From Brevibacillus laterosporus (GTDB lineage Bacteria; Bacillota; Bacilli; Brevibacillales; Brevibacillaceae): DNA of 64,000 nt. A program made the translations under genes and the position numbers. The notes under the pieces are model-generated. The model was not told where the DNA came from and searched no databases. It was given only the letters and a program-made list of their open reading frames with translations. Where the stretch lies: positions 4,272,001-4,336,000 of the forward strand of contig CP033464.1 of the NCBI GenBank assembly GCA_007833815.1. Direction: 5' to 3'. This document shows positions 38,174 through 45,891 of this stretch, piece by piece (position 1 is the first letter of the stretch; the number at the start of each line of letters is the position of its first letter).

Positions 38174-38279
38174 CCTATAAAGAATAAAACATGCGAAAAA
38201 TATCGCTTTTATTGTTTTATATTAGCAAGAAAAATTACATTATGCTTTTCAACTCCAATCATTAAATTAAACGTATCTT

Positions 38280-38636
38280 ATCATACCCATTTTTTAATTT
38301 CAACAAATAAATCCTGGACAATCGAGGTTTGATACGGTTTGAAGCGGAACTTCCCGTAATTGTGATCGTTGCTACTATTAGTATAGATTAAACGACAAAG
38401 TGTACTATTTTTTTCTACCTTCATGATTTAAACTGTACAAAATTGGATATTCATTTTGAAAATAATTGTGGGCATGTTTGATACTGGGAAGAAGGTATAA
38501 TCGGCAGTCTGTTTCTTGTTTTTATCCATAGGTTTACACTCAATTACAATGGATTTGTAACAAGTTGGAGGATAAAGGAGCATCAAAAATTTACTCCCCT
38601 CATGGCAAATGACAAGACAAGTCAAAGAACATAACG
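38280..38636. other. Gap between the Lsa-like leader and the tRNA cluster
   Basis: No intact gene is recognised. The minus strand holds short decayed coding-like pieces (for example DHNYGKFRFKPYQTSIVQDL ending in a stop near 38290, and CYKSIVIECKPMDKNKKQTA). I cannot assign a family. Confidence 0.45.
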
Positions 38637-38679
38637 AAAAAAGCGAAATTTACGCATCTAACGTAAATTCCGCTTTTTT
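38637..38679 (-). terminator. Intrinsic terminator after the tRNA cluster
   Basis: AAAAAAGCGAAATTTACG (38637-38654) pairs with CGTAAATTCCGCTTTTTT (38662-38679), with one mismatch and a 7-nt loop. T-runs on both strands make it bidirectional. Confidence 0.9.
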
Positions 38680-38686
38680 ATTGTAG

Positions 38687-38766
38687 TGCCGGTAGAGGGA
38701 CTTGAACCCCCACGGTTTCCCTCACGATTTTGAGTCGCGCGCGTCTGCCAATTCCGCCATACCGGC
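38687..38766 (-). tRNA. tRNA-Leu (anticodon CAA)
   Basis: A cloverleaf with a long variable arm starts GCCGGTATGGCGGAATTGGC. The anticodon loop is CTCAAAA, giving CAA, which reads UUG. The T arm is GGGTTCAAGTCCC. CCA is not encoded, unlike its neighbours. It is the last of five tRNA genes read from 39148 downward. Confidence 0.95.
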
Positions 38767-38777
38767 ATATATAAAGT

Positions 38778-38852
38778 TGGCTGGGGTACCAGGATTTGAA
38801 CCTAGGAGTGACGGAGTCAAAGTCCGTTGCCTTACCGCTTGGCTATACCCCA
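38778..38852 (-). tRNA. tRNA-Gln (anticodon TTG)
   Basis: The acceptor TGGGGTA pairs with TACCCCA and encoded CCA follows. The anticodon loop is CTTTGAC, giving TTG. The 5' end is TGGGGTATAGCCAAGCGGTA, typical of tRNA-Gln. Confidence 0.95.
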
Positions 38853-38856
38853 AAAG

Positions 38857-38941
38857 TGGTGGGGAGAGACGGATTCGAACCGCCGAACCCGGAGGGAGCA
38901 GATTTACAGTCTGCCGTGTTTAGCCACTTCACTATCTCCCC
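38857..38941 (-). tRNA. tRNA-Tyr (anticodon GTA)
   Basis: The acceptor GGGGAGA pairs with TCTCCCC and encoded CCA follows. The anticodon loop is CTGTAAA, giving GTA. The long variable arm is expected for bacterial tRNA-Tyr. Confidence 0.95.
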
Positions 38942-38947
38942 ATAAAA

Positions 38948-39023
38948 TGGTGCCGGCGATAGGACTTGAACCCACAACCCCCTGATTACAAGTCAGGTGC
39001 TCTACCAATTGAGCTACACCGGC
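38948..39023 (-). tRNA. tRNA-Thr (anticodon TGT)
   Basis: The 5' end is GCCGGTGTAGCTCAATTGGT. The anticodon loop is CTTGTAA, giving TGT. Encoded CCA is present. Confidence 0.95.
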
Positions 39024-39065
39024 ATTTTTATATAGAAAGCTTGTCTTGCTGTTATGTATGTAAAA

Positions 39066-39148
39066 TGGTGCGGGTGGAGGGACTTGAACCCCCACGGTCG
39101 CCCGCCAGAACCTAAATCTGGTGCGTCTGCCAATTCCGCCACACCCGC
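39066..39148 (-). tRNA. tRNA-Leu (anticodon TAG)
   Basis: The acceptor GCGGGTG pairs with CACCCGC and encoded CCA follows. The anticodon loop is TTTAGGT, giving TAG. A long variable arm is present. It is the first gene of the cluster; an A+T-rich region upstream (about 39200-39246) should hold the promoter. Confidence 0.95.
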
Positions 39149-39352
39149 ATGTGAGCTAAACGGTTAACAACCTGTTCTCAATCATGTTGTTTTTCTCAGT
39201 ACCGTTTTGGCTTTTTTAATATAGCATACTATCAAAATAAAAATCAAGGTTTTTTTACGAAAAAATAGATAGCCACAATTAATCAAAAAAGATCAATTGT
39301 AACCATCCTATCACTACGTTTAATAACCCGTATAACAATCGTTCTACTCGTT

Positions 39353-39667
39353 TTATGCAAATAAACTTTGCAATCGTAACGCTAACGCTATATCTCCTTT
39401 TATCTTTATTTTACCCAGCATCAAAGCAGTCGTAGGATTTAATTGCTTTTGTAAGAGTTTTTTAAAATTGGAATCGGATAGTTGGAGAGTACATTGTGAT
39501 TGGTTGGGTTTCCCTTCTGTTACTTGAACATGGTTGTTATTAAATTGAACCTGATAGGTACCTCCCTGCTCTCCACTCACATCAAATTGATAAACTGCCC
39601 ACCACCCTTCAATGACAGAAGGGTTTTGATTTATTCGTTCAGCAAGCGTCTCCAGTTCTTGCAACAC
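39353..39667 (-). CDS. SCP2 sterol-binding domain protein
   Basis: This 104-aa protein consists of a single SCP2-like domain, a small alpha/beta fold with a hydrophobic tunnel that binds lipids in eukaryotes. Its signature region is VSGEQGGTYQVQFNNNHVQV followed by CTLQLSDSNFKKLLQKQLNP, then the conserved end ALMLGKIKIKGDIALALRLQ. The start is GTG at 39667, with GGGGGAG 7 nt upstream. It stands alone between the tRNA cluster and yycC. The bacterial function is not established; lipid or fatty-acyl binding is the usual guess. Confidence 0.85.
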   Translation of the reverse strand: MLQELETLAERINQNPSVIEGWWAVYQFDVSGEQGGTYQVQFNNNHVQVTEGKPNQSQCTLQLSDSNFKKLLQKQLNPTTALMLGKIKIKGDIALALRLQSLFA

Positions 39668-39777
39668 GATGGAACTCCCCCTTTTTCAATGTAAACCTGA
39701 TTTTTTCACCATAATATACTATTCAGAAATATCAAAGCATATGCCGATTAGCTAAAATTTCTTGATCATTTAAAAAA

Positions 39778-39796
39778 GGTGCCTCAAAGGGCACCT
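39778..39796 (-). terminator. Intrinsic terminator after yycC
   Basis: AGGTGCC (39778-39784) pairs with GGCACCT (39790-39796) over a 5-nt loop. On the minus strand TTTTTTAAA follows. Confidence 0.85.
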
Positions 39797-39821
39797 ATAC
39801 TGTAGTAAGTTTGAGAAGCAG

Positions 39822-39995
39822 TTATTCTTTCTCATCCGTCTCTGCCTGTTGCTTTTCTGTCGCTTCCTGTTGAGAAATCTCCATAAGCTTTTGCATCAAT
39901 ATATGTTGAGGCATGTGCATTAATCTTTCCAAAGGTACCCCAAGCTGTTCTGCTAACTTAACAGCTGTTTCCGCTGAAATTTGTAAAGGTCTCAT
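39822..39995 (-). CDS. yycC: YycC-like small protein
   Basis: This 57-aa protein matches Bacillus YycC almost throughout its first 40 residues (MRPLQISAETAVKLAEQLGV, then MHMPQHILMQKLMEI). A Gln- and Glu-rich tail follows. The pattern is a helix-turn-helix-like pair of helices, but no DNA-binding role is shown. I chose the second of two adjacent ATGs (39995), which is 7 nt from AGAGG; the first, at 39998, is also possible. It lies about 55 nt downstream of the thioredoxin-like gene and shares its terminator. The function is unknown. Confidence 0.85.
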   Translation of the reverse strand: MRPLQISAETAVKLAEQLGVPLERLMHMPQHILMQKLMEISQQEATEKQQAETDEKE

Positions 39996-40050
39996 CATCT
40001 CACCTCTTGCTGTTCTGTTTCGTTTTTTTACATTATACCATGCTAGCAAC

Positions 40051-40623
40051 TTATGATTGTATCTGGCGGAATAAGTCGGATAATTCGTGCACGATAACCT
40101 GTTGATAGCCTGTATCTTCGCCGTATTGAGTAAGCATCTCTTTACGAGCGACCATGATTTTATCTTGATAATCAGTAGCTTCCCGATCTGGATTCTCTTG
40201 TTTAAACTGAATCATAATCTTCTGAACATGCGCTGGTCGCGGCCCCCATGTTCCAAGCACATCTCCTGCCTTGTTACAAATGATGAAAACAGGAATAGCC
40301 CGGCCACCCATAGTCAAAAATTGATCCATCACATCGAGATGATCCTCCATGACTAATACTTCAACGGGTAACTTGACTGCTTCTGCCACACGAAACAATA
40401 CCGGTACATTACGAACTACATCCCCGCACCATTCTGCGCTCAATAAAAATGCTTGAAACCCTCCTTGTTGAACAGCCGCTTCTATTTGCGAGCGCTCCTC
40501 CTCTGTTTCCCACGAAAATCTTTGATACCAGTCTAGGAATGTCTCTTTATTCTTATTCATCGTGTCCATGAATTGCCGCATGCTAATTCCTGTCCCTTTT
40601 TTTAATTGCAAATTGATCGCCAT
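40051..40623 (-). CDS. Thioredoxin-like protein lacking the second active-site cysteine
   Basis: This 190-aa cytosolic protein has a C-terminal thioredoxin fold (Thioredoxin_9-like). The active-site region reads LLSAEWCGDVVRNVPVLFRV, so the first cysteine is kept but the CxxC pair is not. GGRAIPVFIICNKAG carries the cis-proline, and GTWGPRPAHV follows. The N-terminal 60 residues are helical. The ATG at 40623 has AGGAGG 7 nt upstream; the frame is open 13 codons more without a site. Single-cysteine forms are common in this subfamily, so it may act in a monothiol manner or bind rather than reduce. Its partners are unknown. Confidence 0.82.
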   Translation of the reverse strand: MAINLQLKKGTGISMRQFMDTMNKNKETFLDWYQRFSWETEEERSQIEAAVQQGGFQAFLLSAEWCGDVVRNVPVLFRVAEAVKLPVEVLVMEDHLDVMDQFLTMGGRAIPVFIICNKAGDVLGTWGPRPAHVQKIMIQFKQENPDREATDYQDKIMVARKEMLTQYGEDTGYQQVIVHELSDLFRQIQS

Positions 40624-40737
40624 GATAAATCCTCCTTGCGTATTGATTTCTTCTGTTCTCAATTCGCTAGGACGCGGCCATCTCCCTTTTCGGTTCCCTT
40701 ATGTAAGTGTTTTGGGCGATATCAAATAACATCAAAA

Positions 40738-40764
40738 AAACCTGTGCAAAAATAACACAGGTTT
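40738..40764 (-). terminator. Intrinsic terminator after the Gfo/Idh/MocA gene
   Basis: AAACCTGTG (40738-40746) is perfectly complementary to CACAGGTTT (40756-40764). On the minus strand the run of T continues after the stem. Confidence 0.88.
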
Positions 40765-40780
40765 CCTTATTAGTATCAGA

Positions 40781-41737
40781 TCAAGCTGATACATTTCGCT
40801 CGATTTGTTGGGTAATTTCTGTTGCTAATCGTAATGCTTGTAGACCTGACTCGCCTGTGATCAAAGCCGGCTTTTTCGCAGTTATACTTTGTAAAAAATT
40901 TAATAATTCTGCCCGTAGCGGCTCAACTCCTGGTACAATCACTTTTTCCAAAATGTTTTGTTGACTATAACCATCACTTTGTTTCTCTAAATAGAAATTG
41001 GTGGCACGGGAAACGACCACCTTTTTATCGAGAAGATCGACTTGGACAAACGCCCGTCTGGTAACCACCCGCAAGGTTCGTACTTTTTCTTCCGTTAAAT
41101 GGCTCGCGGTTATTTGAGCAATAACTCCAGATTCAAATTGAAACAAAGCCACAGCATGTTTGATCGCTCCTTGATAATATTGACCGACCGCATGCAATCT
41201 GTCTAATGCCCCCGGCTGTATATGCTGCAAAATATATATGTCATGAAGCATAGAATCCAATACCACATCAATTCCTTGTATACGTGGTTCCATCGGACTC
41301 ATGCGATGCATATCAATGGCGATAATCTCTTCACCTTCCAAAATGGAGCGTAACACCGCAATTGCTGGATTGAACAGTTCGATGTGCCCCACTTGCAATT
41401 GAAGATGAGCTTCTTTAGCTCTATCGATCAGTTTACCTGCTTCCGCTACAGTCGCGGTAATCGGCTTTTCCATTAACATATGCACCCCATGACGAATACA
41501 AGCCATCCCCACCTCATAATGGGCAGGTATCGGAACAGCGATACTCACTGCGTCTACTCGCTCCAGCAGTTCGTCTAGAGTAGCAAACGAAAGAATATCA
41601 TATTCCCGCGCGATCTCTTGCGCTCGCTTTTGATCTGCATCATAAACGCCTACCAACTGGCACTGGTCAATGAGTGAGGAGTAGACACGTACATGATGTT
41701 TGCCCATTACGCCGGTCCCAATCACTCCTACTTTCAC
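40781..41737 (-). CDS. Gfo/Idh/MocA family NAD(P)-dependent oxidoreductase
   Basis: This 318-aa protein has an N-terminal Rossmann fold (VKVGVIGTGVMGKHHVRVYS, then VGVYDADQKRAQEIAREY), the SIAVPIPAHYEV segment and the family-defining lysine in HMLMEKPITATVAEAGKLID. The C-terminal alpha/beta domain begins QVGHIELFNPAI. Such enzymes oxidise or reduce sugars, often nucleotide-linked ones. The likely start is GTG at 41737, with AAGGGA 6 nt upstream. The frame is open upstream through a long inverted repeat (41746-41814). It is downstream of the glycosyltransferase gene and probably cotranscribed with it, which suggests sugar modification. Confidence 0.85.
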   Translation of the reverse strand: MKVGVIGTGVMGKHHVRVYSSLIDQCQLVGVYDADQKRAQEIAREYDILSFATLDELLERVDAVSIAVPIPAHYEVGMACIRHGVHMLMEKPITATVAEAGKLIDRAKEAHLQLQVGHIELFNPAIAVLRSILEGEEIIAIDMHRMSPMEPRIQGIDVVLDSMLHDIYILQHIQPGALDRLHAVGQYYQGAIKHAVALFQFESGVIAQITASHLTEEKVRTLRVVTRRAFVQVDLLDKKVVVSRATNFYLEKQSDGYSQQNILEKVIVPGVEPLRAELLNFLQSITAKKPALITGESGLQALRLATEITQQIERNVSA

Positions 41738-41745
41738 TCCACATC

Positions 41746-41814
41746 CCTTCTTTCCGTCCAAAAACTTACAGATAAACCCAACTTTCACATTGTATGAAGG
41801 GGACGGAAAGAAGG
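41746..41814 (-). promoter_or_regulatory. Long inverted repeat over the ribosome site of the oxidoreductase gene
   Basis: CCTTCTTTCCGTCC (41746-41759) and GGACGGAAAGAAGG (41801-41814) are perfect 14-bp inverted repeats with a 41-nt loop. The arm nearer the gene contains most of the AAGGGA ribosome site of the oxidoreductase, so the hairpin would mask it. Confidence 0.5.
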
Positions 41815-41835
41815 TCACTTTTCGTGAGTATAAAA

Positions 41836-42930
41836 TTAGCTATTTGAATCCTCTTTGTTCATTAAACGTTCTAGTAACTCTTTATTGAACAAATATTTTG
41901 GATCATCTGGTCGATACTTCCCTACTTGTTCGTTGTGTTCAAGAGCTTTCTCGTTTTGCCCAATCCGATTGTAGCAGACACATAATTGTAAATGCGGGAG
42001 CCACGTCCAGCACGCTTCTGTAAAAAATCCCCACGTATCCGGTTTTTTCAGCTTTGTAGCTAGGTCATACCAGAAAATTGCTTTAAGATATTCGTTTCTG
42101 GTGAAAAAGATATAGCCAATTCGGCAACAAGCCTCCGCTCGTGGGATGTCGTACGCAAATGCTTTGATTGCATACTCTAATTCCTTCTCTTTGTCACCTA
42201 AAGCATAATAACAATCAGCGATTTTGTAGCACGCATTAATCTCATCCTCTATCCAGCCCTGTTTAGAATCAAGCATTTTGATGTAATATTCAATCGCTTT
42301 CTCATGAAAGGAGTGATCGCGTAGCTCATTTGCATAATAATAAAGGTCCCTTATGGTAAACTCATCACCGCGCTCCAGTTTTTTTTCATAAATGAGCAAG
42401 TTACGCTTCGAATATCCCTCATCCTGATGAATCTTTTTGTGTGTTACCGCAATATCACTGTCGATAATATGTCCCCAAACCGACAAATACTCGTGTACAG
42501 CGCCATACCATTGAAAATTATTACTTCGCTTCACCATACGATTCCGTCGAAAAGACATAATAGGATTATCATATTCATCAAATGCAATGTGGTATTTCAT
42601 CGTAACAGAGTCAACGGCTGGATCTAATGTTTCCTTTAGTGTTCGCAAACGCTCACGGTCAATCTCCAGCAGAAAATCGTCTGCATCAAGATGCAAAATA
42701 TATTGTTGTGTTGCTTTGGTAAAAGCAAAGTTGCGGGCTGCTGAAAAATCATCGATCCATTCAAAATGAAAGATTCGATCGGTGTACCTTTTCGCAAGCT
42801 CTACTGTGCCATCCGTAGAACCCGTATCAATAATATTAATTTCATCTACCAAGTCCTTTACCGAATCCAAGCATCTTGCTAAACTATCTTCCTCATTTTT
42901 CACGATCATGCATAAACTGATTGTGATCAT
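41836..42930 (-). CDS. Family 2 glycosyltransferase with C-terminal TPR-like repeats
   Basis: This 364-aa cytosolic protein has an N-terminal GT-A domain with ISLCMIVKNEEDSLARCLDS, VDEINIIDTGSTDGTVELAK, the metal-binding HLDADDFL (DxD) and QWYGAVHEYLSVWG, which holds the acceptor-side motif. From about residue 200 helical repeats follow (for example HSFHEKAIEYYIKML, CYKIADCYYALGDKEKELEY and KAIFWYDLATKLKK). The GT2-plus-TPR layout resembles SunS and related peptide S- or O-glycosyltransferases. The ATG at 42930 has GAGGTG upstream. It is divergent from a CotH-like kinase gene, so a role in decorating spore or surface proteins is possible, but this is inference. Confidence 0.85.
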   Translation of the reverse strand: MITISLCMIVKNEEDSLARCLDSVKDLVDEINIIDTGSTDGTVELAKRYTDRIFHFEWIDDFSAARNFAFTKATQQYILHLDADDFLLEIDRERLRTLKETLDPAVDSVTMKYHIAFDEYDNPIMSFRRNRMVKRSNNFQWYGAVHEYLSVWGHIIDSDIAVTHKKIHQDEGYSKRNLLIYEKKLERGDEFTIRDLYYYANELRDHSFHEKAIEYYIKMLDSKQGWIEDEINACYKIADCYYALGDKEKELEYAIKAFAYDIPRAEACCRIGYIFFTRNEYLKAIFWYDLATKLKKPDTWGFFTEACWTWLPHLQLCVCYNRIGQNEKALEHNEQVGKYRPDDPKYLFNKELLERLMNKEDSNS

Positions 42931-43078
42931 GGTGTCACCTCATGTCGCTATTTTTGCTCACTTTTGTATGTATATTCTCTCAAACAAAAAGGTGAACTGA
43001 TTTCCTTCTTTATTCTCGTTTAAAAGTGGTGCAAATGCTTGTATTCCCCATAAGATGAAAAAGAAAGGAAGGGGTTAT

Positions 43079-44173
43079 ATGGAAATTCAGTCGCATGATT
43101 TACCACAAGTCTATTACCTGACTGTCACCGACGAAGGGATCTCCTACTTGGATGAACATATAAAGGCGGATGTTCGCATAGATGCTTTCCTCTCCATTCA
43201 ACAGAAAGACTACCCCGTCCAAGTTTCCTATCGAGGAGCCCATACACGCGAATTGGCAAAAAAGTCATATACCATCTACTTCCCTGACGATGAACGCTTT
43301 CATGGGCAACGCGAGGTTCATCTTAATGCAGAAATGCTAGACCCCTCTCTGATGCGAAATGTGTTATCCTTTACCTTTTTTGAACGCCTCGATGTGTTAG
43401 TTCCTGCTACTACCTATGTGGTGCTATGTCGGAATGGGATTTGTGAAGGCCTCTATCTCCAATTGGAATCCGTTGATGAATCCTTTTTACAAAAACGTCA
43501 TCTTCCACTTGGCCCGATTTACTACGCCGTGAGCGGAAACGCCAATTTTTCCTTGTTAAGTCCCAAAAGCGAAGAAGTCAAACCAAGTCTTGATGCTGGA
43601 TATCGGCTCAAATACGGTCGAGAAGAAGATATGAATTGGTTACGTGAATTGATCTACGTAATTAACACAACTCCCAGAGCTGATTTTGAAGAGATCATCG
43701 CACGTTATCTCAACGTCAACAAATATGTAAGTTGGCTAGTGGGAGCTGTATGTACCCAAAATTTTGACGGTTTTATTCATAATTACGCTTTATATCGAAA
43801 TAGTGAGACAGGTTTATTTGAGATGATCCCATGGGATTATGACGCCACCTGGGGACGTGATTGTAACGGAAAAGAAATGGCTTACGACTTTATTGACATA
43901 GACGGGTATAATACCTTGAGCGCTCGTTTATTAGACATCTCTACTTACAAACAGCTCTATAAAGAAAGAATGGCTGAAACGCTACATTCATGGTTCACTC
44001 CCGATTATATGGGACCTCGTGTAGAATACCTGCATCACTTGCTACGTCCCTACTATCAGCTTGATCCGTATAAAAAAGAAAAGCTCAGCGTCTTTGACGC
44101 CGAGCCTGATTACATCTGTCGTTTTATTAAAGACCGAAATCACTTTTTAAAAGTTCAACTTGGTACCTTTTAA
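43079..44173 (+). CDS. cotH: CotH-family spore coat kinase
   Basis: CotH is an atypical protein kinase that phosphorylates coat proteins such as CotB and CotG during spore morphogenesis. The 364-aa protein has the nucleotide-binding region VSYRGAHTRELAKKSYTIYF with the conserved lysines, HLNAEMLDPSLMRNVLSFTF, GICEGLYLQLESVDESFL and the signature EMIPWDYDATWGRDCNGKEM, which holds the metal-binding aspartate. The ATG at 43079 has GGAAGGGG 4 nt upstream; the frame is open eight codons further. No CotB or CotG substrate gene is adjacent. Its divergent neighbour is a glycosyltransferase, suggesting a small surface-modification locus. Confidence 0.87.
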   Translation: MEIQSHDLPQVYYLTVTDEGISYLDEHIKADVRIDAFLSIQQKDYPVQVSYRGAHTRELAKKSYTIYFPDDERFHGQREVHLNAEMLDPSLMRNVLSFTFFERLDVLVPATTYVVLCRNGICEGLYLQLESVDESFLQKRHLPLGPIYYAVSGNANFSLLSPKSEEVKPSLDAGYRLKYGREEDMNWLRELIYVINTTPRADFEEIIARYLNVNKYVSWLVGAVCTQNFDGFIHNYALYRNSETGLFEMIPWDYDATWGRDCNGKEMAYDFIDIDGYNTLSARLLDISTYKQLYKERMAETLHSWFTPDYMGPRVEYLHHLLRPYYQLDPYKKEKLSVFDAEPDYICRFIKDRNHFLKVQLGTF

Positions 44174-44301
44174 AAAAAGAAATACACCGGCCTACCAATA
44201 AATTGTAATATCCATCCTATCACAGATAACCATAAGGCCCATTTCCAACTCCAGAAAAATAAGGGGAGTGAAATCACAATCATGGGAATCCCAAAAGTAC
44301 G

Positions 44302-44949
44302 TTATTTTTTAGCTTTAACCACTTTATCTACTTCTGACTGAAACATTCCGGGCTGAATCGGACCCATCACCTTATACGTAACGACTCCGTTTTGATCAAT
44401 AATAAATGTAGTCGGAATAGCGAGGATCTGATAAAGCTTTGCTGCTGTCTCATTTTGGTCATACAGGATAGGCATCGTCAGCTTGTACGTATCGACAAAA
44501 GCTTTGACAGAATCTAGATCATCGCTTTTCGTCAGATTAACAGCATAAAAATCTGCGTTGTCCTTATTCTTTTCGTAAATCTTTTGTAAATCTGTGGCTT
44601 CCATTTTACATGGACCACACCAGCTTGCCCAGAAGTTCAGAATCAGTGGCTTCTGTCTTGGTCCCGAGAACTTGTAAGTAGTTCCATCCATACCAGGTAG
44701 TTCGAAGGCAGGAGCCTTGGCTCCCATTACAATCGTTTGGCTAGGTTGTTGTTCTATGTGACTAGAAACCTCTTGTGCTACTGGATTTTCTGACATCCCT
44801 TTGTCTTGCTTCATTCCCTTTTGCATTGATTCTACAGGCTGTCCAATTGTTGCCTCAGGAGTAGGCTTCGCTTTGGTTTTGACCTCGCTTTGGTAGGTAG
44901 CTACTCCACCCAGAACCAGCAAACTAAGAATGATTAACATCTGCCGCAT
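44302..44949 (-). CDS. resA: Membrane-anchored thiol-disulfide reductase (ResA/TlpA-like)
   Basis: This 215-aa protein has an N-terminal signal anchor (about residues 3-18), a low-complexity linker of about 60 residues and a TlpA-type thioredoxin domain. The active site is NFWASWCGPCKMEATDLQKI (CxxC), and AIPTTFIIDQNGVVTY holds the cis-proline. Such proteins keep cytochrome c haem-binding cysteines reduced outside the membrane. It starts 14 nt after ccdA, so the two form the usual electron-transfer pair. The ATG at 44949 has a GGAG site 9 nt upstream. The unusually long Lys-, Gln- and Glu-rich linker sets it apart from the standard ResA. Confidence 0.87.
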   Translation of the reverse strand: MRQMLIILSLLVLGGVATYQSEVKTKAKPTPEATIGQPVESMQKGMKQDKGMSENPVAQEVSSHIEQQPSQTIVMGAKAPAFELPGMDGTTYKFSGPRQKPLILNFWASWCGPCKMEATDLQKIYEKNKDNADFYAVNLTKSDDLDSVKAFVDTYKLTMPILYDQNETAAKLYQILAIPTTFIIDQNGVVTYKVMGPIQPGMFQSEVDKVVKAKK

Positions 44950-44963
44950 TTATTCCAGCTCCT

Positions 44964-45671
44964 TTATAAACTTGGCGTTCCAAAAATTTTAATTAAGTAG
45001 ATGGAAATGTCCGTAAGCTTGTCAAAATATAGCAAAATCCCGAACAGAACCATGATTCCTCCGCCGATTTTCATCAACTTATCCGAGTATTTCATGATCC
45101 ATCCAATTTTACTAATGAAGAACGTCATTACGAAGAATGGCAGGGCAAACCCTAACGTATAGGCAAGTGTATAGGTAAGAGCACTCTCTGGATTCGCCAT
45201 TCCAAGTGCAATAATCCCTGACATAATCGGACCTACACATGGGGTCCATCCCGCAGCATAGGTAATTCCCACCAAGATAGAACCAGTATACCCAAGCGGT
45301 CTATGATTTATGTCCTTCTTCCATGTTTTCATCATGAAATCAAGCTTTAAGACCCCTGTGATAACTAGTCCCATAAAGATTAATAAAATAGCACCCAGTT
45401 GCCGAATCAAGTCTTTTTTAGATGCAAACAAACTACCAATCCATGAGGTTGATAATCCTAGCGCGATAAAAACAAGCGAAAATCCTAGAATAAAAAACAA
45501 CGTGTGTAACAAAGCCTGACGCTGAAACACGGTTTTTCCTTGCTTCATTTCCGAAACCGAAACCCCTGTGATATAGGATAAAAAAGATGGGTACAACGGC
45601 AAACAACAAGGTGAAATAAACGAGAGAAATCCTGCTGCTAGCGCCAGCCATACTGTAATTTGTGTATCCAT
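44964..45671 (-). CDS. ccdA: Cytochrome c biogenesis protein CcdA
   Basis: This is a 235-aa protein with six membrane helices that carries electrons from cytosolic thioredoxin to extracytoplasmic thiol proteins such as ResA. The first redox cysteine lies in GFLSFISPCCLPLYPSFLSY and the second in YAAGWTPCVGPIMSGIIAL. Here the first site reads PCCLP, with an extra cysteine where most relatives have PCVLP. The ATG at 45671 has GGGGGCAG upstream. It is upstream of the ResA-like gene in the same operon and would support assembly of cytochrome c for the ba3 oxidase encoded about 10 kb away. Confidence 0.92.
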   Translation of the reverse strand: MDTQITVWLALAAGFLSFISPCCLPLYPSFLSYITGVSVSEMKQGKTVFQRQALLHTLFFILGFSLVFIALGLSTSWIGSLFASKKDLIRQLGAILLIFMGLVITGVLKLDFMMKTWKKDINHRPLGYTGSILVGITYAAGWTPCVGPIMSGIIALGMANPESALTYTLAYTLGFALPFFVMTFFISKIGWIMKYSDKLMKIGGGIMVLFGILLYFDKLTDISIYLIKIFGTPSL

Positions 45672-45817
45672 ACTCTGCCCCCATTTCCCAAACTGCTCTT
45701 TCTGTTATGTATTCTAGTTCATAGACATTCATTCATGCTTCTATATGCGCATCAGGTGAACGAAGTGTGACAAAGCTCACAAGATTATTGTTATTACCTT
45801 CAATGATTATACATACA

Positions 45818-45858
45818 AAACGACCGCCTGACTTTTGAAAGCTCAAGAGCGGTCGTTT
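45818..45858 (-). terminator. Intrinsic terminator after the phenylalanine hydroxylase gene
   Basis: AAACGACCGC (45818-45827) is perfectly complementary to GCGGTCGTTT (45849-45858), with a partly self-pairing loop. T-runs lie on both sides. Confidence 0.85.
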
Positions 45859-45891
45859 CTTTTGGTTAAACTGATCAAAATGCTTGATACG

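Noticed and set aside
43079..43702. Secretion or lipoprotein signal on the CotH-like protein
   Set aside because: The N terminus is hydrophilic with no hydrophobic core, as expected for a protein acting in the mother cell.
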